A DNA stretch of 10,526 nt from Candidatus Glassbacteria bacterium RIFCSPLOWO2_12_FULL_58_11 (GCA_001780825.1 MFIX01000016.1:4808-15333); one strand, 5' to 3'; shown: positions 1 through 6,304, numbered from the stretch's first letter. Program-made: numbers and translations. Notes: a model not told the origin generated them from the sequence alone.

Positions 1-1441
1 CGGGGACCGCGGCCGCGGTCCCGGTCCCCGAATCCACCACCGCGATCATCGCTTGGGTCATCTTAGCGATGACTCCCTTTTCCAGGACACGCCTGACCAT
101 CCGGGGGGTAAAGCTGAAGCGCATATTGCCGTTTTCATTGAACACCGCCTCGACCAGGGCCGGCTCGTAAAGGCCTCCGCCGTTGGCCAGCGCCGCATAG
201 GCCATGGCCATCTGGAGCGGAGTGACCAGCAGGTTGTACCCGATCGCCAGGCTGGTCTTGGTGGCGCGGCTCCATTCGGTGGGGGGAGGCAGCACTCCCC
301 GGTCCTCGCCGCTGAAAGCATTGCCGGTATAGCTCCCGAAACCAAAATCCCTGAGCACCCGGTACAGTTCCTCATTGCCTGAACGCTGAATCAGTTTGGC
401 CATGCCGATATTGCTGGACTTGGCGATCACATCGCGAAAACTCAGCTTGCCGTAACGGTGAACGTCCCGGATCACCCGGTCCCTCAGCTTGAAAGTACCG
501 TTCTCGCAGAATACCGTATCTTTGAGCGTCACGTGCTTGCTGGCCAGCAGGGCGCAGCCGGAAAAAGGCTTGAAAGTGGAGCCGGGTTCGTAGGGCAGAT
601 TTGTGGCCAGGTTGAGGAAATCGTTTAGCTTGAAATTATCCTCGGTGTTCAGATCTACGCCCGGGTAGTTGGCCAGAGCTAATATTTTGCCGTTGGCAGG
701 GTTCACCGCCACAACGCAGCCGCTGTGCGCTCCGCTTTCGACTACCGAGCGGCGCAGGGCATCCTCGGCAATCTCCTGGAATTCCGCCTCGATGGTCAGG
801 CGGAGGTGGCAGCCGTTGGTCTGACGGCGCAGGGGGTAATCCAATACATTATATGGGTTGCCCAGGGCGTCTCGCTGGACCACCAGCCAGCCCGGCTCAC
901 CGCTCAGCTCCGAATCGCGGGAAAACTCGATCCCGGTCAGGCCCACCTCATCCACTCCGACATAACCGATCAGCTGGGCCGCCAGGCTGTGGCGCGGGTA
1001 GTAGCGCTTGGAGGAAGGGACAAAGCCGATACCCTCCAGGTTCTTTTCCTGGAGCTCGCGCAGGCTCAGCGGGTTGACTTTCTGACGGATCATTACGAAA
1101 GGCCGGTCGGTTGATATGCGCCTGGATATATAGTTTTCAGACAGATCCAGATAACGGGCCAGGAGCGCGGCGGTCTTTTTTCTGTTTTTTATTCTGTCCG
1201 GGATAGCGTAAACGTTCAACCCCTCAGCCGAGATGGCCAGCGGGCTTCCGTTGCAATCGAGGATATCGCCCCGTTTGGGAGGCAGGATGATTTTCTGTTT
1301 ATGCTGGCGTTCGGCCTCCGCCAGGTAAGTTTCGTGCTTGAGTATCTGGAGGCGAAACAGGTGGCCGATTTCGACGGCGGAGAAAAGCAGGGCGCACCAG
1401 AGAACCAGTGACAGTCTCTTGACAGCGGTCCGGGGGATCAT
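1..1441 (-). CDS. ftsI: Class B penicillin-binding protein, septal peptidoglycan transpeptidase (FtsI/PBP3-like), 3' end missing
   Basis: This is a DD-transpeptidase that cross-links septal peptidoglycan; the family acts in the periplasm, anchored by one N-terminal helix, in the divisome. Seen: 480 complete codons from ATG at 1441. A basic start and a hydrophobic segment (residues about 10-29) are followed by the class B dimerisation region with PKRGDILDCNG at 55-65 (the usual form is RGxIxDRNG, so Cys replaces Arg). In the transpeptidase domain the active-site SxxK is STFK at 288-291 (nucleophile S288) and SxN is SSN at 342-344. The window ends at ...GTAAAVPG, just before the expected KTG box, so catalytic completeness and any C-terminal PASTA domains cannot be judged. 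A GAGG ribosome binding site lies 4 bases before the ATG. ftsL ends 17 bases upstream, so the gene is in the mraZ-rsmH-ftsL operon. A sporulation paralogue (SpoVD type) is less likely given that position. Confidence 0.95.
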   Translation of the reverse strand, partial: MIPRTAVKRLSLVLWCALLFSAVEIGHLFRLQILKHETYLAEAERQHKQKIILPPKRGDILDCNGSPLAISAEGLNVYAIPDRIKNRKKTAALLARYLDLSENYISRRISTDRPFVMIRQKVNPLSLRELQEKNLEGIGFVPSSKRYYPRHSLAAQLIGYVGVDEVGLTGIEFSRDSELSGEPGWLVVQRDALGNPYNVLDYPLRRQTNGCHLRLTIEAEFQEIAEDALRRSVVESGAHSGCVVAVNPANGKILALANYPGVDLNTEDNFKLNDFLNLATNLPYEPGSTFKPFSGCALLASKHVTLKDTVFCENGTFKLRDRVIRDVHRYGKLSFRDVIAKSSNIGMAKLIQRSGNEELYRVLRDFGFGSYTGNAFSGEDRGVLPPPTEWSRATKTSLAIGYNLLVTPLQMAMAYAALANGGGLYEPALVEAVFNENGNMRFSFTPRMVRRVLEKGVIAKMTQAMIAVVDSGTGTAAAVP

Positions 1442-1458
1442 GAAACCTCATCGGGTGT

Positions 1459-1827
1459 TTATTTGCGGCCAGTAATGCTCAAGGCTACATTATTGCCGGC
1501 TTCCACTCTGATCCAGCGAATCTGCTCCGGGCTCGGAAACTGAAGCGCGAGGTGCTCGCGCGCATATTCGATTATTTTGGCCCGGGATAATACGGCCTGT
1601 TTTTCGCCGAGGAGCACTGACTGCTCGGTAATCAGCTCTTTCTGCACCGCCTTTAGCTGCTGAACCTCAAACAGCAGGTGCTGGCCGAACGTGTGCTTGT
1701 AAACCAGCAGAAACGAAATGACCAGCAAAAAGAAAATCCCCAGCATACCGGCTGAAAACAGGTTCCGCCTGTTTTTCTGCTCGCGGTCCTGTGAGCTTTT
1801 TTTATACGCGTCGATATAAGGATTCAT
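1459..1827 (-). CDS. ftsL: Cell division protein FtsL-like, small bitopic coiled-coil protein
   Basis: A 122-residue protein with the FtsL plan: a short charged cytoplasmic N-terminus (about 1-22), one hydrophobic helix (about 24-43), then a heptad-like coiled-coil stretch (about 50-90, rich in L, E, Q and K) on the periplasmic side. The family forms a complex with FtsB and FtsQ and helps activate FtsWI; it has little sequence conservation, so the call rests on architecture and on position between rsmH and ftsI. The reading frame stays open far upstream (to 1998), but the ATG at 1827 is preferred. It overlaps the rsmH stop as ATGA, a classic translational-coupling arrangement, and the extended N-terminus would only be rsmH read in another frame. 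An LPSPEQI-like stretch (QFPSPEQI, 97-103) fits the conserved end of FtsL coiled coils. Confidence 0.85.
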   Translation of the reverse strand: MNPYIDAYKKSSQDREQKNRRNLFSAGMLGIFFLLVISFLLVYKHTFGQHLLFEVQQLKAVQKELITEQSVLLGEKQAVLSRAKIIEYAREHLALQFPSPEQIRWIRVEAGNNVALSITGRK

Positions 1828-2804
1828 CTCTTTGTCGCCTGTCTCTGGCCCGTTCCGCCCGTAGCGGGAACTTCCAGTTTTTCGGCGGCCCGCAAACGGG
1901 CGGAGCGGCTGCGCGGGTTGGACTCGACTTCCGCTTCGGACGGCCGTATCGGTTTGCGGGTCAGAAGCCTGACCGCGGGCACTTTCCCGCAGGCGCATAC
2001 AGGGAAATCCGGCGGGCAGATACAGGGATCGGCCAGGCCGGAAAAAAAAGTCTTCACCGCCCGGTCCTCCAGGCTGTGATAGGAGATCACCGCCAGCCTC
2101 CCATGTGGCAGGAGTACACTGAAAAGCTCTTCCAACCCTTCTTCCAGCGCTCCGATTTCATCGTTGACCATGATCCGCAACGCCTGAAAAACCTGCGCCA
2201 CGCTTTTGCGCTCGCTATGCTGCGGTACCGCCCGCCGGACCACCTCGGCCAGGCGGGAGGTGGAATACAGCGGCCGCGTGGCCCGCTCCCGGATAATTTC
2301 CCGGGCGATCCGCCGGCTGAAAACACTCTCGCCGTAGGTACTCAAGACACGGACCAGCTCGCTCTCTTCTATCCCGGCCAGGAGCTCCGTGGCGCTCCGG
2401 CCCTCTCCCCGGTCCATTCGCATGTCCACCGGTCCCTCGCGGTCGAAAGAAAAGCCTCTGCTCGCCGTATCGATCTGATGCGAGCTGATACCCAGATCGA
2501 GGAGGATGCCGTCAAAACCGACCCCCCGGTAAATCTCTCCCGCCGCGCGGAAATTGCCCTGCCGCAGCATCACGCGATCTCCGAAGGATTTCAGCGCCTG
2601 AGAAGCCGCAGCCAGCGCCTCTGCATCCCGGTCCAGTCCGTAAACCGTACCTCCCGGCGCGGAGGCCTCGAGTATGCGCCGCGCATGGCCGCCACCGCCG
2701 ACAGTCCCATCCAGATAGCGCCCCGGACTGAAAGGCGCGAGCAAAGATATGACTTCTTTCGCAAGTGCCGGTTCGTGAAAAGCAGGACTGATAGTGTTCG
2801 GCAT
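1824..2804 (-). CDS. rsmH: 16S rRNA (cytosine-1402 N4)-methyltransferase RsmH (MraW)
   Basis: S-adenosylmethionine-dependent methyltransferase that methylates N4 of C1402 in the 16S rRNA decoding centre. The 326 residues match the usual family length of about 310-320. Seen: the SAM-binding loop DGTVGGGGHARRIL (32-45), an acidic residue after the second strand (GLDRDAEAL, 56-64), DLGISSHQID (103-112), GFSFDREGPVDMRMD (117-131), VAQVFQALRIMVNDE (202-216) and VISYHSLEDRAVK (239-251). The cysteine cluster CICPPDFPVCACG (261-273) is typical of the family. ATG at 2804 is chosen because HEPALAKEVISLL, the conserved N-terminal segment, starts at residue 10; no strong ribosome binding site precedes it. 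mraZ lies 121 bases upstream and ftsL overlaps the stop by 4 bases, giving the standard dcw order. Its C-terminal tail (about 296-326) is low-complexity and basic. Confidence 0.97.
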   Translation of the reverse strand: MPNTISPAFHEPALAKEVISLLAPFSPGRYLDGTVGGGGHARRILEASAPGGTVYGLDRDAEALAAASQALKSFGDRVMLRQGNFRAAGEIYRGVGFDGILLDLGISSHQIDTASRGFSFDREGPVDMRMDRGEGRSATELLAGIEESELVRVLSTYGESVFSRRIAREIIRERATRPLYSTSRLAEVVRRAVPQHSERKSVAQVFQALRIMVNDEIGALEEGLEELFSVLLPHGRLAVISYHSLEDRAVKTFFSGLADPCICPPDFPVCACGKVPAVRLLTRKPIRPSEAEVESNPRSRSARLRAAEKLEVPATGGTGQRQATKR

Positions 2805-2925
2805 CGGCGGCTCAGCTTGACCGAACGGCCTTCCGCCTATTCAAGTGAGGAATTAAGTCAGGTCGCTTAACTTGCTTGAACACAACCGGCTAACCTTGCT
2901 GAGAATAAAACTGGCGGACACCAAT

Positions 2926-3360
2926 TCAGTCGAAAATTTCGGCAATATCTTCGAATGTAAGGGCTTGTTCTTCGTGAAAACGGCGAGTATACTGTTCTTG
3001 TCGTTCGGGGTCCCAGATCTCGACCCGCTCATTGGCCCCCTGGAAGATTACTTCTTTCTTCAAGCCGGCCAGCTCCAGCAGTTCCTTGGAAATCAGGATC
3101 CGGTTCTGCTTGTCGGGTACGACATCGGTGGTGTGCTTGGTCCATTCGCGCATGAAGAAGCGCAGGTTCTTTTTGTTTCCGGGAAGATTATGGAGCGTCT
3201 CCAGGGTTTTCTCGTACTGCTCAGGGGTATAGAGGTAAAGGCATCCATCGAGCCCACGGTTGAGCACATAGCTCTCCACCCCCGCCACTCTAAAACGGGG
3301 CGGAAGGCTGACCCGGCCCTTGGAATCCAGGGAGTTTGTTACTCTTCCCCAGTGCTTCAT
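2926..3360 (-). CDS. mraZ: Transcriptional regulator MraZ
   Basis: First gene of the division cluster. MraZ is an AbrB-like DNA-binding protein with two swapped-hairpin repeats that forms ring oligomers and controls its own operon. The 144-residue length is typical. Seen: repeat 1 with NSLDSKGRVSLPPRFR (9-24) and repeat 2 with VVPDKQNRILISKELLELAGL (80-100; the family usually has DKQGR, so Asn replaces Gly), then VIFQGANERVEIWDPE (104-119). ATG at 3360 fits the usual N-terminus. The ribosome binding site is poor, and the start lies in a small potential hairpin (TTCAA at 3376-3372 pairing with TTGAA at 3367-3363 on the transcribed strand), which could limit initiation. Upstream are a good sigma70-type promoter and three GTG repeats at 10-base spacing, the kind of operator MraZ is known to bind. 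Autoregulation is therefore likely. Confidence 0.96.
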   Translation of the reverse strand: MKHWGRVTNSLDSKGRVSLPPRFRVAGVESYVLNRGLDGCLYLYTPEQYEKTLETLHNLPGNKKNLRFFMREWTKHTTDVVPDKQNRILISKELLELAGLKKEVIFQGANERVEIWDPERQEQYTRRFHEEQALTFEDIAEIFD

Positions 3361-3415
3361 TCTTCAACCGTTTGAATGGAAAGAAAAATGTTTTCGGTGC
3401 TTTAGGAAAAAATTG

Positions 3416-3440
3416 ACACAGATCACCACTTATTGACACA
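3416..3440 (-). promoter_or_regulatory. Candidate MraZ operator: three GTG-type direct repeats at 10-base period
   Basis: Read on the minus strand, TGTGT (3440-3436), AGTGG (3430-3426) and TGTGT (3420-3416) are spaced exactly 10 bases apart. The outer two are part of a perfect 9-base direct repeat (ATTGACACA on the plus strand at 3412-3420 and 3432-3440). MraZ of E. coli binds TGGGN direct repeats with 5-base spacers, and mycoplasma MraZ binds AAAGTG[T/G] repeats with the same 10-base period; the first repeat here is preceded by AAAG. The array covers the predicted transcription start of mraZ, a position suited to repression. Confidence 0.6.
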
Positions 3441-3447
3441 CTTTATC

Positions 3448-3475
3448 AATATAAGGCTAGAAAGAGGCTTGTCAA
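3448..3475 (-). promoter_or_regulatory. Predicted sigma70-type promoter of the mraZ-rsmH-ftsL-ftsI operon
   Basis: On the minus strand, TTGACA (3475-3470, perfect -35) is followed by a 16-base spacer and TATATT (3453-3448, 5 of 6 to TATAAT). The predicted start is near 3441, giving a leader of about 80 bases before mraZ, with the candidate MraZ repeats directly downstream of the -10. Confidence 0.7.
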
Positions 3476-3484
3476 GAGGAAAAC

Positions 3485-3512
3485 AAAAAAAATTCACCTT
3501 GATTATTAAGTG
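3485..3512 (-). terminator. Possible weak intrinsic terminator upstream of the mraZ promoter
   Basis: On the minus strand, CACTT (3512-3508) can pair with AAGGTG (3500-3495) with one bulged base, and a run of eight T (3492-3485) follows. The stem is short and A+T-rich, so it is a weak candidate. It lies between the sigma/anti-sigma pair and the mraZ promoter, where a terminator would be expected. Confidence 0.25.
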
Positions 3513-3706
3513 CTGTTGCGCTAGGTTTGCGCCGTTTTGGGCTCGGGTTTCCGATCCAGGCAGTCAGCGGATCTGTTGGCCGGGTGCGCTCGGAAAGGCG
3601 TTTGACCTGGAGGTGAAAAGATTAGGGGCTGTAAAGTGTGCCGCGGCTTAATGAGACTGATCGAAAAGGTACGGATTAAAAAGTGGAAAGTGCGTTTGCG
3701 GGAAGA
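3513..3706. other. Non-coding interval between the dcw promoter region and the anti-sigma candidate
   Basis: Together with the promoter region this makes a gap of about 346 bases (3361-3706). I see no convincing gene, RNA or strong hairpin in this part. A plus-strand reading frame from a TTG at 3433 to 3651 has no recognisable features, an unusual Cys/Trp-rich composition and no ribosome binding site, and it would run across the mraZ operator. Confidence 0.5.
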
Positions 3707-3988
3707 TTAATGCGGGAAGAATAAAATAATCGGGGAGGATTGCCGGCTTCTGAGGTTGCGGAGACTGGCGGCGAGACGCAGCTCAAAAGTCGCCGAGGCC
3801 CGGATGCCGCGGCAATCGAGTTCATCCCAGAGTCTGAGGAGGTCTCCCAGGGCCTTCAGCTCTTCGTATTGTTTTTTCCATCTGCGGGAACCGCTTATTT
3901 TTTTCTTGACTTCCATGGCCTCGGAATCTCTCAGTTCGTCGTCCAGCAGAGCGCTGACCTGATAGAACTCGTCCACTGAATTGACCAT
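3707..3988 (-). CDS. Small putative anti-sigma factor lacking zinc ligands and membrane anchor
   Basis: A 93-residue soluble protein whose gene starts 4 bases after the ECF sigma stop, so the two are almost certainly co-transcribed. The N-terminal half (about 6-55: FYQVSALLDDELRD..., then a run of amphipathic helix) resembles the helical anti-sigma domain of ZAS-type proteins, where LSAYLDGEL opens the fold. The zinc motif HxxxCxxC is absent; the only cysteine is C59. The segment FELRLAASL (68-76) resembles the post-domain helix seen in some anti-sigma proteins. There is no hydrophobic segment long enough to span a membrane; the C-terminus ends in a short hydrophobic PIILFFPH. ATG at 3988 has GGCGG 9 bases upstream. 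The function is inferred from position and weak pattern similarity; another small sigma-linked regulator is possible. Confidence 0.6.
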   Translation of the reverse strand: MVNSVDEFYQVSALLDDELRDSEAMEVKKKISGSRRWKKQYEELKALGDLLRLWDELDCRGIRASATFELRLAASLRNLRSRQSSPIILFFPH

Positions 3989-3992
3989 TGGC

Positions 3993-4601
3993 TTACACCG
4001 CCTTGAGCTGGCTGTTAAACTTTTGCTTCAACTGATTGCGTGCCCGATGGATCCAGATCTTCACCTCGTTGAGCGAAGCGCCCATGATCTCGGCGATTTC
4101 TTTATAAGAATAGCCGTGAAATTGCCTCAGGATCAGGACCGTGCGGTATCGCGGTGAAAGAGTATTTAGAATCTGCTTAATCTTGCCGCCGAGTTCCTTG
4201 GTGTAATATTCCTGCTCGGGGTCGGGGCTGCTGTCATCACTAAGCAGATTGTGGGCGTTCAGTTTATCCATGCCGCCTTCAGGCATGGCATCCAGTTCCA
4301 GGGTGCTGTAAGATTTTCTTTTGCGGAACTCATCCAGGCAGAGATTCATCAGGATCTTGGAAAGCAAGGTTATGAATTTGGCCGTGATCTGATACTTATC
4401 CCGGTACTTGTAAAGCCGGATGAATCCCTCCTGAGAAATATCCTCCGACAGTTCGAAATCCCGGACGAAGCGGTAGCAGAAGCGGACCGAGTAATCTTTG
4501 TAACGGTTGACAATCTCGTTAAATGCCTCTTCTCTGCCGGCCTGCAATTCGAGCATCAATTCTTCATCGGGAATCTCGGATAAAGGCCTGGGTTTAGCCA
4601 T
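3993..4601 (-). CDS. RNA polymerase sigma factor, ECF (sigma-24/RpoE-like) family
   Basis: A 202-residue group 4 sigma factor that directs RNA polymerase to a dedicated promoter set. Seen: region 2 (about 12-97), with EEAFNEIVNRYKDYSVRFCYRF, DISQEGFIRLY as the core-binding and -10-recognising part, and an N-rich helix ending LCLDEFRKRK. A linker of about 40 acidic residues (about 100-138) follows, then region 4 (about 140-196), with LSPRYRTVLILRQFHGYSY, KEIAEIMGASLNEVKIWIHRARNQL as the helix-turn-helix for the -35. The ATG at 4601 is used; a TTG one codon earlier is possible. No Shine-Dalgarno sequence precedes either. The putative anti-sigma gene follows 4 bases after the stop. Upstream lie a sigma70-type promoter and an inverted repeat in the leader. 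The regulon and signal cannot be read from the window. Confidence 0.93.
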   Translation of the reverse strand: MAKPRPLSEIPDEELMLELQAGREEAFNEIVNRYKDYSVRFCYRFVRDFELSEDISQEGFIRLYKYRDKYQITAKFITLLSKILMNLCLDEFRKRKSYSTLELDAMPEGGMDKLNAHNLLSDDSSPDPEQEYYTKELGGKIKQILNTLSPRYRTVLILRQFHGYSYKEIAEIMGASLNEVKIWIHRARNQLKQKFNSQLKAV

Positions 4602-4652
4602 CAAAAGGGCACTCAGTCTAAAAATTTTAACGCATGAAATGAGAGAATGTTG

Positions 4653-4677
4653 CCAGATTGAGATTGAGAAAATCTGG
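4653..4677. repeat. Perfect 7-base inverted repeat in the ECF sigma leader
   Basis: CCAGATT (4653-4659) and AATCTGG (4671-4677) are perfect inverted copies around an 11-base loop. The site falls about 10-35 bases after the predicted transcription start of the sigma gene, so it could be a leader hairpin or an operator for a dimeric regulator. No T-run follows on either strand, which argues against a terminator. Confidence 0.45.
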
Positions 4678-4694
4678 ACAAATTAGTACGAATT

Positions 4695-4723
4695 AATGTA
4701 TCATTTCTGGAAAATAAAGTCAA
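4695..4723 (-). promoter_or_regulatory. Predicted sigma70-type promoter of the ECF sigma/anti-sigma pair
   Basis: On the minus strand, TTGACT (4723-4718) is followed by a 17-base spacer and TACATT (4700-4695), with a TG one base before the -10 (extended -10). The start is expected near 4688, leaving a leader of about 87 bases. No clear ECF-type GAAC/TC autoregulatory promoter is visible. Confidence 0.5.
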
Positions 4724-4932
4724 GAATTGCGGCATTCAGGCCGGTCCGGAGGGCGGCTTGTCATGGCGGAAATGGTTCGTGGCGGGATGGCCGGCTTCCC
4801 TGTACTTGATGTTGAAGGGGTAATGATTTAATTTGAGGTGAAGGAAAGGCGCCGGCCGGCAATAGGCTGCCGCCGGACTGGCTTGTTGTCAAACGTGAAA
4901 TTTTGGTTCGGAAGAGCGGAATTTATCTTTTT
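4724..4932. other. Intergenic region upstream of bshB1
   Basis: This is the bshB1-proximal part of the 344-base divergent gap (4602-4945). It holds a perfect G+C palindrome GCCGGCCGGC (4851-4860), followed by CCGCCGG-rich sequence that could fold in a leader. A poor plus-strand promoter candidate is TTGATG (4806-4811) with TTAATT (4828-4833). I see no gene in it. Confidence 0.4.
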
Positions 4933-4939
4933 AAGGGGG
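4933..4939 (+). promoter_or_regulatory. Ribosome binding site that fixes a TTG start for bshB1
   Basis: AAGGGGG lies 6 bases before the TTG at 4946. This spacing is near optimal, and the first residues after it (ERLDVLAVAAHPDD) align with the usual N-terminus of BshB1. The in-frame GTG at 4838 would add 36 residues unlike the family. Confidence 0.8.
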
Positions 4940-4945
4940 TACGAG

Positions 4946-5668
4946 TTGGCAGAGCGGCTGGATGTATTGGCTGTGGCGGCGCATCCGGATGATATCGAGC
5001 TGACCTGCGGGGGCACTTTGATCAAGTGCGTGGAGGCCGGCTACCGGGTGGGGGCCCTGGAGCTGACCGGCGGGGAAAGCGGCACGCTGGGCAGTGCAGG
5101 ACAGAGGGCCGAGGCGGCGGCCGCCGCAGCCAAGGTGATGGGCTTGACGGTTCGTGAAAACCTGGGATTGCCGGATGCCCGCCTGGAGGATACCCAGGAG
5201 AACCGGCTTAAACTCGTCCGGGTTTTCCGCCGCCTGGGGCCCCGGGTGCTGATCCTGCAAAACGAGCAGTGGCGCCACCCGGATCACGCCGCCTCCGTGG
5301 CCCTGGCTCGCGCCGCGGCGTTTCTGGCCGGACTGAAAAAAATCGAGGGCGAGGGTCATGTCGAGCGGCTGCAAAAGATTATGTATTGCCAGGCATATAT
5401 CGAGCACACTCCCAAACCGTCCTTTGTGGTAGATATCAGCGCCCAGTTCGAAAGAAAGCTGGAGGCGATAATGTGCTACCGGAGCCAGTTCGAAGGCCGG
5501 ACAGAAGCCGGGGAGCTGTTCCCGAACGGTCAGCCGCTGCCCGAACTGGTCCGCACTCAATGCAGACACTACGGATCGCTGATCCGGACCGCATATGGCG
5601 AGCCGTTCTACACCAGGGAAACGCTGGCTGTCGAGGATATTGTCACTCTGGGTGTAAAATCGATCTGA
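4946..5668 (+). CDS. bshB1: Bacillithiol biosynthesis deacetylase BshB1 (PIG-L/LmbE family)
   Basis: Zinc-dependent deacetylase of the PIG-L family. In bacillithiol synthesis BshB removes acetyl from GlcNAc-malate before BshC adds cysteine; bacillithiol is the low-molecular-weight thiol of Firmicutes, Bacteroidetes, Deinococcus and some other phyla. Seen: 240 residues from the TTG start (usual about 235-240), AHPDD at 12-16 (H13, D16 as zinc ligands, D15 as likely base), CGGTL (21-25), RENLGLPDARLED (70-82), WRHPDH (109-114, H114 as third ligand), LAGLKKIE (127-134), SFVVDIS (159-165) and YRSQF (178-182). The family GELGTRGT signature reads GESGTLGS (43-50), losing the Arg. BshB1 is favoured over general LmbE or mycothiol MshB proteins by length and the LAGLRKIE- and YxSQF-type segments. 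No bshA or bshC is in the window. Confidence 0.88.
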   Translation: MAERLDVLAVAAHPDDIELTCGGTLIKCVEAGYRVGALELTGGESGTLGSAGQRAEAAAAAAKVMGLTVRENLGLPDARLEDTQENRLKLVRVFRRLGPRVLILQNEQWRHPDHAASVALARAAAFLAGLKKIEGEGHVERLQKIMYCQAYIEHTPKPSFVVDISAQFERKLEAIMCYRSQFEGRTEAGELFPNGQPLPELVRTQCRHYGSLIRTAYGEPFYTRETLAVEDIVTLGVKSI

Positions 5669-5885
5669 GCGGCAGCGGCAAAGCTGGATTTTCCGGTCAA
5701 TACGGCCTGGCGGGACTGGTAAGTTTTCTTACTGACAGGCTATCGCTGAATCCCCGGCAAAACAGTAAATGTGACCGGCCGGTCGCACTGCCCGGCGCGG
5801 ATCGGCGCGGATTCCGGTGAGCGTAGTCGAGCGGATGGAACTCTTGTGAAAATAGCTTAAAGTACAGCCTGGTCCTGGAGGGGCG
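5669..5885 (+). other. Repeat-rich gap between bshB1 and the cysteine-rich gene
   Basis: This 217-base gap contains a small GTAAG/CTTAC hairpin without a T-run (about 5711-5724), a perfect 12-base palindrome GACCGGCCGGTC (5773-5784), a tandem 10-base direct repeat (GGCGCGGAT at 5794 and 5804) and the motif TGAGCGTAGTCGA (5818-5830). No gene or clear promoter is visible. It is long for an intra-operon spacer, so separate transcription of the downstream gene is possible. Confidence 0.45.
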
Positions 5886-6179
5886 ATGATCTGCTATAGC
5901 TGCAAAAAACCGGTGCAGGTCGAGGATAAGGTTTTTCGCGGTGATCTTTGCCGGAGTTGCGGGAGAGCGCTGCACTGCTGCAGGAATTGCGGTTTCTATG
6001 ATATACGGGCCCACAACCAGTGCCGCGAGCCGCAGGCGGAATGGGTAGGGGACAAGGAATCCGCGAATTTTTGCGATTATTTCAGGCCCGCGGAAAGTGC
6101 GGCCGGCCCGAGCGGAGCGGGAGCGCAGGAAGATTCCAGGAAAAAGCTGGAAGACCTGTTCCGGAAAAAACCCGGATGA
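5886..6179 (+). CDS. Cysteine-rich putative zinc-ribbon protein, uncharacterised
   Basis: A 97-residue protein of unknown function. Seen: nine cysteines, all within the first 63 residues: CxxC at 3-6, CxxC at 22-25, CC at 31-32, C35, C46 and C63, with H30 and H43 between. The first two pairs look like one treble-clef or zinc-ribbon site; C32, C35, C46 and C63 with H43 could make a second. The segment LHCCRNCGFYD (29-39), then HNQCREPQAEWV (43-54) and ANFCDYF (60-66), is strikingly regular and reminds me of a small conserved hypothetical family. The tail (about 67-97) is Ala/Gly-rich then basic and probably disordered. GGAGGGG sits 3-9 bases before the ATG, a strong ribosome binding site. It lies downstream of bshB1 and converges on the HD-GYP gene. 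No enzyme motif is seen. Confidence 0.8.
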   Translation: MICYSCKKPVQVEDKVFRGDLCRSCGRALHCCRNCGFYDIRAHNQCREPQAEWVGDKESANFCDYFRPAESAAGPSGAGAQEDSRKKLEDLFRKKPG

Positions 6180-6304
6180 GCGCTTTAACAGCAAGCACCC
6201 CGCCTGGCGCGGCAGGATTCTGAAAGCAGATAAGCGATGGGAATAATCAATGGGCTGCGCAAGCGCTGGAAACCCCGGCGGCCGTTGCCGAACAGGACAG
6301 AGGC

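Noticed and set aside
1791..2870. Plus-strand open frame of 359 codons opposite rsmH
   Set aside because: It is antisense to rsmH, which has every family motif; the composition is Arg/Pro-rich and no domain is recognisable.
3433..3651. Plus-strand open frame starting at TTG in the mraZ promoter region
   Set aside because: It has no ribosome binding site, an odd Cys/Trp-rich sequence, and overlaps a well-formed minus-strand promoter and operator.
4838..4945. N-terminal extension of bshB1 from a GTG start
   Set aside because: The 36 extra residues do not resemble the family, and a strong ribosome binding site sits 6 bases before the TTG at 4946.
4931..5569. Minus-strand open frame of 212 codons opposite bshB1
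   Set aside because: It mirrors a clear deacetylase gene; no motif and no ribosome binding site were seen.
6180..6304. Bidirectional terminator between the convergent cysteine-rich and HD-GYP genes
   Set aside because: Only short G+C stems are present and no T-run follows on either strand.
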